From Stramentimicrobium sp964433555 (GTDB taxonomy: Bacteria > Atribacterota > Phoenicimicrobiia > Phoenicimicrobiales > Stramentimicrobiaceae), in the NCBI GenBank assembly GCA_964433555.1, contig CAYSRG010000012.1:1-64000 (forward strand): a stretch of 64,000 nt of DNA. The letters run 5' to 3'. Both the position numbers and the translations under genes were made by a program. Positions 62,952-64,000 of this stretch are shown here, piece by piece (position 1 is the stretch's first letter; the number at the start of each line of letters is the position of its first letter). Under the pieces are notes generated by a model. That model did no database searches, was not told the origin of the DNA, and worked only from the letters and a program-made list of their open reading frames with translations.

Positions 62952-64000
62952 ATGCTCAGCGAGGATACTATTATGTCCTATCAGATGGCGAAAGAACAAT
63001 ATGCAAAATGGGGTGTTGATGTAGAACTGGCTCTGAAAAATTTAGACCACATTGCCTTATCAATTCATTGCTGGCAGGGAGATGATGTAGGCGGATTTGA
63101 GGTACCTGAGGCGCAGCTCTCGGGAGGTGGCATCCAGGTTACCGGTAGCTATCCTGGTAAAGCTAGAACAATAGAAGAACTAAGAAAGGACTTACTTAAG
63201 GTTTACAGTATGTTACCAGGAAAACACAGATTGAGCTTACACGCCATTTATGGCGAATTTGGAGACAAGTTGGTAGACAGAGATGAAATTGAACCAGAAC
63301 ATTTTTCAGGATGGGTGGAATGGGCAAATCAGAATAAGCTAAAAATTGATTTTAATTGTACCTGTTTTTCGCATCCCAAAGCAGAATCAGGGTATACCCT
63401 AAGTAGTAAGGATTTAGCAATTCGGAATTTCTGGATTAATCATGTACGAAAAGCAAGAAAGATTAGTTCTTTTATTGGGCAGAAGCAATCAGATACCTGC
63501 ATTCATAATATCTGGATACCAGATGGATCAAAAGATTTTCCGATAGAAAGGTATGAATATAGGAAAATTTTAAAAGAATCGCTTGATGAGATTTTTTCCG
63601 AATACTATCCCCCTGAATTGATCAAAGATTCCTTAGAATCAAAACTTTTTGGAATAGGAAGCGAAGCTTTTGTAGTAGGTTCACATGAATTTTATATGGG
63701 TTATGCTCTAAAACATAATAAGATGTTATGTATTGATATGGGACATTTCCATCCTACAGAATTAATTGCTGATAAAATTTCAGCTATCCTTCAATTCTCA
63801 GACCAACTATTGCTTCATATTAGCCGTGGTTTGCGTTGGGATAGCGATCATGTGGTGATTGTAAATGATGACTTACTGTTTCTCTGTCAAGAATTGGTAC
63901 GCAGTACAAAATGGCGACAGGTTATTTTAGGGCTTGATTTTTTTGATGCTTCTTTAAACAGGGTAGGAGCCTGGGTAGTTGGAGCAAGAGCGGTAATGAA
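62952..64000 (+). CDS. rhaA: L-rhamnose isomerase (partial, cut by window edge)
   Basis: The first about 349 codons of an enzyme of about 420 residues that converts L-rhamnose to L-rhamnulose. Motifs are IALSIHCWQGDDVGGFE, DFNCTCFSHPKAESGYTL, CIHNIWIPDGSKD, CIDMGHFHPTE and LHISRGLRWDSDHV, which hold the metal and substrate residues. GAGGTGG precedes the ATG. The frame is still open at the window end, so the C-terminus and any following kinase or aldolase are outside. Confidence 0.96.
   Translation, partial: MLSEDTIMSYQMAKEQYAKWGVDVELALKNLDHIALSIHCWQGDDVGGFEVPEAQLSGGGIQVTGSYPGKARTIEELRKDLLKVYSMLPGKHRLSLHAIYGEFGDKLVDRDEIEPEHFSGWVEWANQNKLKIDFNCTCFSHPKAESGYTLSSKDLAIRNFWINHVRKARKISSFIGQKQSDTCIHNIWIPDGSKDFPIERYEYRKILKESLDEIFSEYYPPELIKDSLESKLFGIGSEAFVVGSHEFYMGYALKHNKMLCIDMGHFHPTELIADKISAILQFSDQLLLHISRGLRWDSDHVVIVNDDLLFLCQELVRSTKWRQVILGLDFFDASLNRVGAWVVGARAVM

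Noticed and set aside
1..64000. CRISPR arrays, intact insertion sequences, rRNA genes and replication origin
   Set aside because: No regularly spaced repeats, intact transposase, rRNA or DnaA-box cluster was seen on reading through; the only mobile-element traces are the two recombinase remnants.

Overview
The window is AT-rich and densely coded. It looks like the chromosome of a strictly anaerobic, diderm-type bacterium. Evidence for an anaerobe is a 2-oxoacid:ferredoxin oxidoreductase, rubrerythrin, NapH-like and DUF362 ferredoxins and a selenocysteine system; several lipoproteins and ABC importers are also encoded. The phylum cannot be fixed from this sequence. An uncultured fermentative lineage such as Atribacterota would fit but is only a guess.

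Layout. (1) 0.4-4.5 kb: a c-di-GMP-I riboswitch, a PAS/HD-GYP phosphodiesterase and a 7TM-PAS-GGDEF cyclase, then mgtE (5.0-6.4 kb). (2) 6.6-11.4 kb: an arsenic/thiol island (DUF2703, ArsR, ArsP-like permease, two thioredoxin-fold proteins, CcdA, ACR3). (3) 11.5-17.5 kb: a BIG2 lipoprotein, a small VIT-like protein, a 22-residue peptide gene, and a set of secreted proteins (DUF2202, Gln-rich, Cys-rich) around a NapH-like ferredoxin. Three of the secreted-protein genes share one ECF-type promoter pattern (TGAAAG-N17-CGTATA). (4) 17.5-21.4 kb: a DUF4173 protein, an Ig-like lipoprotein and decayed genes (a lipoprotein tail and two tyrosine-recombinase remnants). (5) 21.4-28.3 kb: a B3/B4 protein, a cobalamin importer under a cobalamin riboswitch, a corrinoid adenosyltransferase bracketed by two identical 162-bp repeats, DUF2007, a flavodoxin, a NifU-like protein and rubrerythrin. 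(6) 28.5-40.1 kb: an SDH-type protease, a 2-oxoacid oxidoreductase, a PfkB kinase, a HIT protein and AddB/AddA. (7) 40.2-46.4 kb: a selenocysteine locus with a HesB/IscA-like selenoprotein, tRNA-Sec, selA, selB, and a selD that itself carries an in-frame UGA. (8) 46.5-57.6 kb: DUF1573, ArsR, YdcF, a tautomerase, a DUF212 gene without a standard start codon, a ferritin-VIT fusion, a structured leader before a secreted M20 amidohydrolase, an ArsR plus split permease, a DUF362 ferredoxin, guanine deaminase and a macro-domain protein. (9) 57.8-64.0 kb: a rhamnose import and catabolism operon ending in rhaA, cut by the window edge.

How the parts work together. The selenocysteine genes supply two selenoproteins encoded in the same locus. 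The cobalamin riboswitch, BtuFCD-like importer and adenosyltransferase form a corrinoid salvage unit. Two c-di-GMP-I riboswitch candidates and two c-di-GMP enzymes point to c-di-GMP control over genes in the first 14 kb. The shared ECF-type promoters indicate a small extracytoplasmic regulon whose sigma factor is not in the window. Two selenoprotein genes are hidden from ordinary ORF calling by UGA codons. The 22-residue peptide and the rhaA fragment at the right edge are also easily missed.
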